Source: Pseudomonadota bacterium
Lineage (GTDB): Bacteria; Pseudomonadota; Gammaproteobacteria; Pseudomonadales; Azotimanducaceae
Direction of reading: 5' to 3'
Assembly (NCBI GenBank): GCA_009936895.1
Contig: JAACDS010000433.1
Coordinates: 1-5,482 of the forward strand
DNA: 5,482 nucleotides
Of this stretch, positions 4,555-5,482 are shown piece by piece (within the stretch, counting starts at the first letter, position 1; the number at the start of each line of letters is the position of its first letter). Under the pieces are notes generated by a model. The model had not been told where the DNA came from. It saw nothing but the letters and a program-made list of their open reading frames with translations, and did not search any database. The translations under genes and the position numbers were made by a program.

Positions 4555-5296
4555 GAGCGACTAGCACAAGCACTACAGAGCTGGTGATGAGCAGGCCGGT
4601 AACGACAAACCGAAAGCCGTCCAATCCGACCTTGGCCCAGCCGCCCAACTGTAAAATCACACGGATGAGGGTGGTTAGAAAAGCTACGGTCAACCCGAAG
4701 CCGAGCAGGGGCAACAAAGCAGGTAACTCGTATACGTCGAGCACGGCTGCGGAGATAGCAATCACCAGCCCCAGAATCGCGATATTCGGCAGCTGGTTCG
4801 CAAGCGTGGCAATGGCGGCGTCTTTCACGGTCAGCCACGCACCTGTGCCGACAAAGGCAAGCATGACGAGGATGAAGACAACGGCGTTGGGTTGCGCATA
4901 GGCACCCAGGCTAGTGTTGCCGGTGGCCAGATACCCAACACCAAGCAAGGTCGTCGCTATGGCGGCCAGACGAAATATTCGTTTAGGCTTGGCTGGTGTC
5001 GGCAGTGTCTCGGTCAATGGTAGGAACACGCCAAGCATGATGGCCACGAAACCCGCCAGCGCGAAGGTCACCAGTGCGAAGCTGGCCATGTAGGGCAGCG
5101 CCATGAAGTTTAGGGAATCCTCGAAGAGCGGAATCAGGCTGATCAGTAAACACAGGAGGGAAGCTTCCATCAGCATGCCGTGTGCCATGACGACCGATCC
5201 TCGCCGGGAAAACCCGTTGGCTAACGCGATGACAAAAACTGTACCCAGCACCATAAGCAGCGCCGGCAAATCTACGATGCCTGAAAAATCTCTCAT
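4541..5296 (-). CDS. Multi-pass inner-membrane protein of unknown function with MotA-like first segment
   Basis: From ATG 5296 the product has 251 residues. The frame stays open upstream to TTG 5437, but the extra 47 residues are polar, lack a recognisable fold and would reach the edge of the tRNA gene, so ATG 5296 is chosen; GGGGA (plus 5307-5311) lies 10 nt before it. I count about eight hydrophobic segments: near 10-28, 38-57, 67-92, 107-124, 138-157, 170-187, 191-215 and 228-250. The segment D9-L-P-A-L-L-M-V-L-G18 resembles the first membrane helix of MotA-type proton-channel subunits (xDLPSLLIVLGG), but the rest lacks the large cytoplasmic loop of MotA and has too many helices. A second copy of the motif, LPALLPLLG, occurs at 191-199. 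A positively charged loop, PKPKRIFR, lies within 103-109. Function, partner and substrate are unknown. It is convergent with the esterase gene and divergent from the tRNA gene. Confidence 0.7.
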   Translation of the reverse strand: MRDFSGIVDLPALLMVLGTVFVIALANGFSRRGSVVMAHGMLMEASLLCLLISLIPLFEDSLNFMALPYMASFALVTFALAGFVAIMLGVFLPLTETLPTPAKPKRIFRLAAIATTLLGVGYLATGNTSLGAYAQPNAVVFILVMLAFVGTGAWLTVKDAAIATLANQLPNIAILGLVIAISAAVLDVYELPALLPLLGFGLTVAFLTTLIRVILQLGGWAKVGLDGFRFVVTGLLITSSVVLVLVAQTLA

Positions 5297-5389
5297 CTCG
5301 ATACTTTCCCCGTATATCAAACCGCAGATGGAGAGTGCCACAAACTGGGTTTCATTCAAAAGTTCCCTTTCGTAGGTGGTGGTGCCTTC

Positions 5390-5397
5390 GTTATACT
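5390..5397. promoter_or_regulatory. Candidate shared -10 for tRNA-Thr (plus) and membrane protein gene (minus)
   Basis: On the plus strand TATACT 5392-5397 matches TATAAT at 5 of 6 and is followed by a GC-rich discriminator (CGTCGCCCC), as is common at stable-RNA promoters under stringent control. On the minus strand the same bases give TATAAC (plus 5390-5395), also 5 of 6. The plus -35 at 17 nt (TTCGTA, 5369-5374) is weak. The tRNA promoter is the more likely use. Confidence 0.4.
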
Positions 5398-5437
5398 CGT
5401 CGCCCCAGCGCGCCTCAGAACTTGTGGGTGGCAGCAA

Positions 5438-5482
<45 letters not shown>

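Noticed and set aside
4431..4838. A 135-codon minus-strand frame, rich in arginine and histidine.
   Set aside because: It overlaps the membrane protein frame and the end of the esterase. The arginine-rich, low-structure translation is typical of an out-of-frame read.
5329..5367. A 12-codon minus-strand frame with a ribosome-site-like AGGGA ahead of the membrane gene, possibly a leader peptide.
   Set aside because: It has no run of a regulatory amino acid and no attenuator structure after it, so it is too short to separate from chance.
5297..5437. N-terminal extension of the membrane protein from TTG 5437, adding 47 residues.
   Set aside because: The added residues are polar and unlike a membrane protein leader, the start abuts the tRNA gene, and the divergent promoter signals fall inside it. 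ATG 5296 is more natural.

Overview
The window is compact, protein-coding bacterial DNA of moderately high GC. It holds seven intact protein genes, the 3' end of an eighth, and the 5' part of a tRNA gene. Short spacing, Shine-Dalgarno sites and product types (DUF1499, secreted peroxiredoxin, ABM-domain and RidA-family proteins, MetX-like hydrolase, beta-lactamase-fold esterase, tRNA-Thr(CGT)) suggest a free-living proteobacterium, most likely a gammaproteobacterium. That assignment is inference; no lineage marker is complete here.

Layout. Positions 1-1971 are all plus strand: the tail of a DUF1499 protein (1-186), a small two-helix coiled-coil protein of unknown function (269-535), an exported thiol peroxiredoxin (668-1195), an antibiotic-biosynthesis-monooxygenase (ABM) domain protein (1276-1569), and a RidA-like protein (1588-1971). 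The last two are only 18 nt apart and probably co-transcribed. A minus-strand gene (2033-3142) converges on them and encodes an exported alpha/beta hydrolase related to homoserine acetyltransferase. It is divergent from a plus-strand serine hydrolase of the beta-lactamase/family VIII esterase type (3308-4498). The 165-bp gap between them carries promoter-like elements and nested inverted repeats. The esterase converges, over tandem hairpins, on a minus-strand multi-pass membrane protein (4541-5296), which is divergent from tRNA-Thr(CGT) (from 5438, cut by the window end).

How the genes may work together. Peroxiredoxin, ABM and RidA-like proteins all belong to families that handle reactive oxygen, quinones or reactive metabolites, so 668-1971 could be a small stress or metabolite-damage block. 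The divergent hydrolase pair would place one enzyme outside the cytoplasm and one inside, perhaps acting on related esters. Both ideas are inference from family membership and layout.

I see no CRISPR array, insertion sequence, phage module or clear defence system. The points most worth checking are the RidA-like protein lacking the expected catalytic arginine, the CxxxC active site of the peroxiredoxin, the export of a MetX-like hydrolase, a repeated membrane motif in the unknown membrane protein, the symmetric operator-like site at 3194-3239, and a terminator that faces against the flow of its flanking genes at 615-636. No gene-free stretch exceeds 300 bases.
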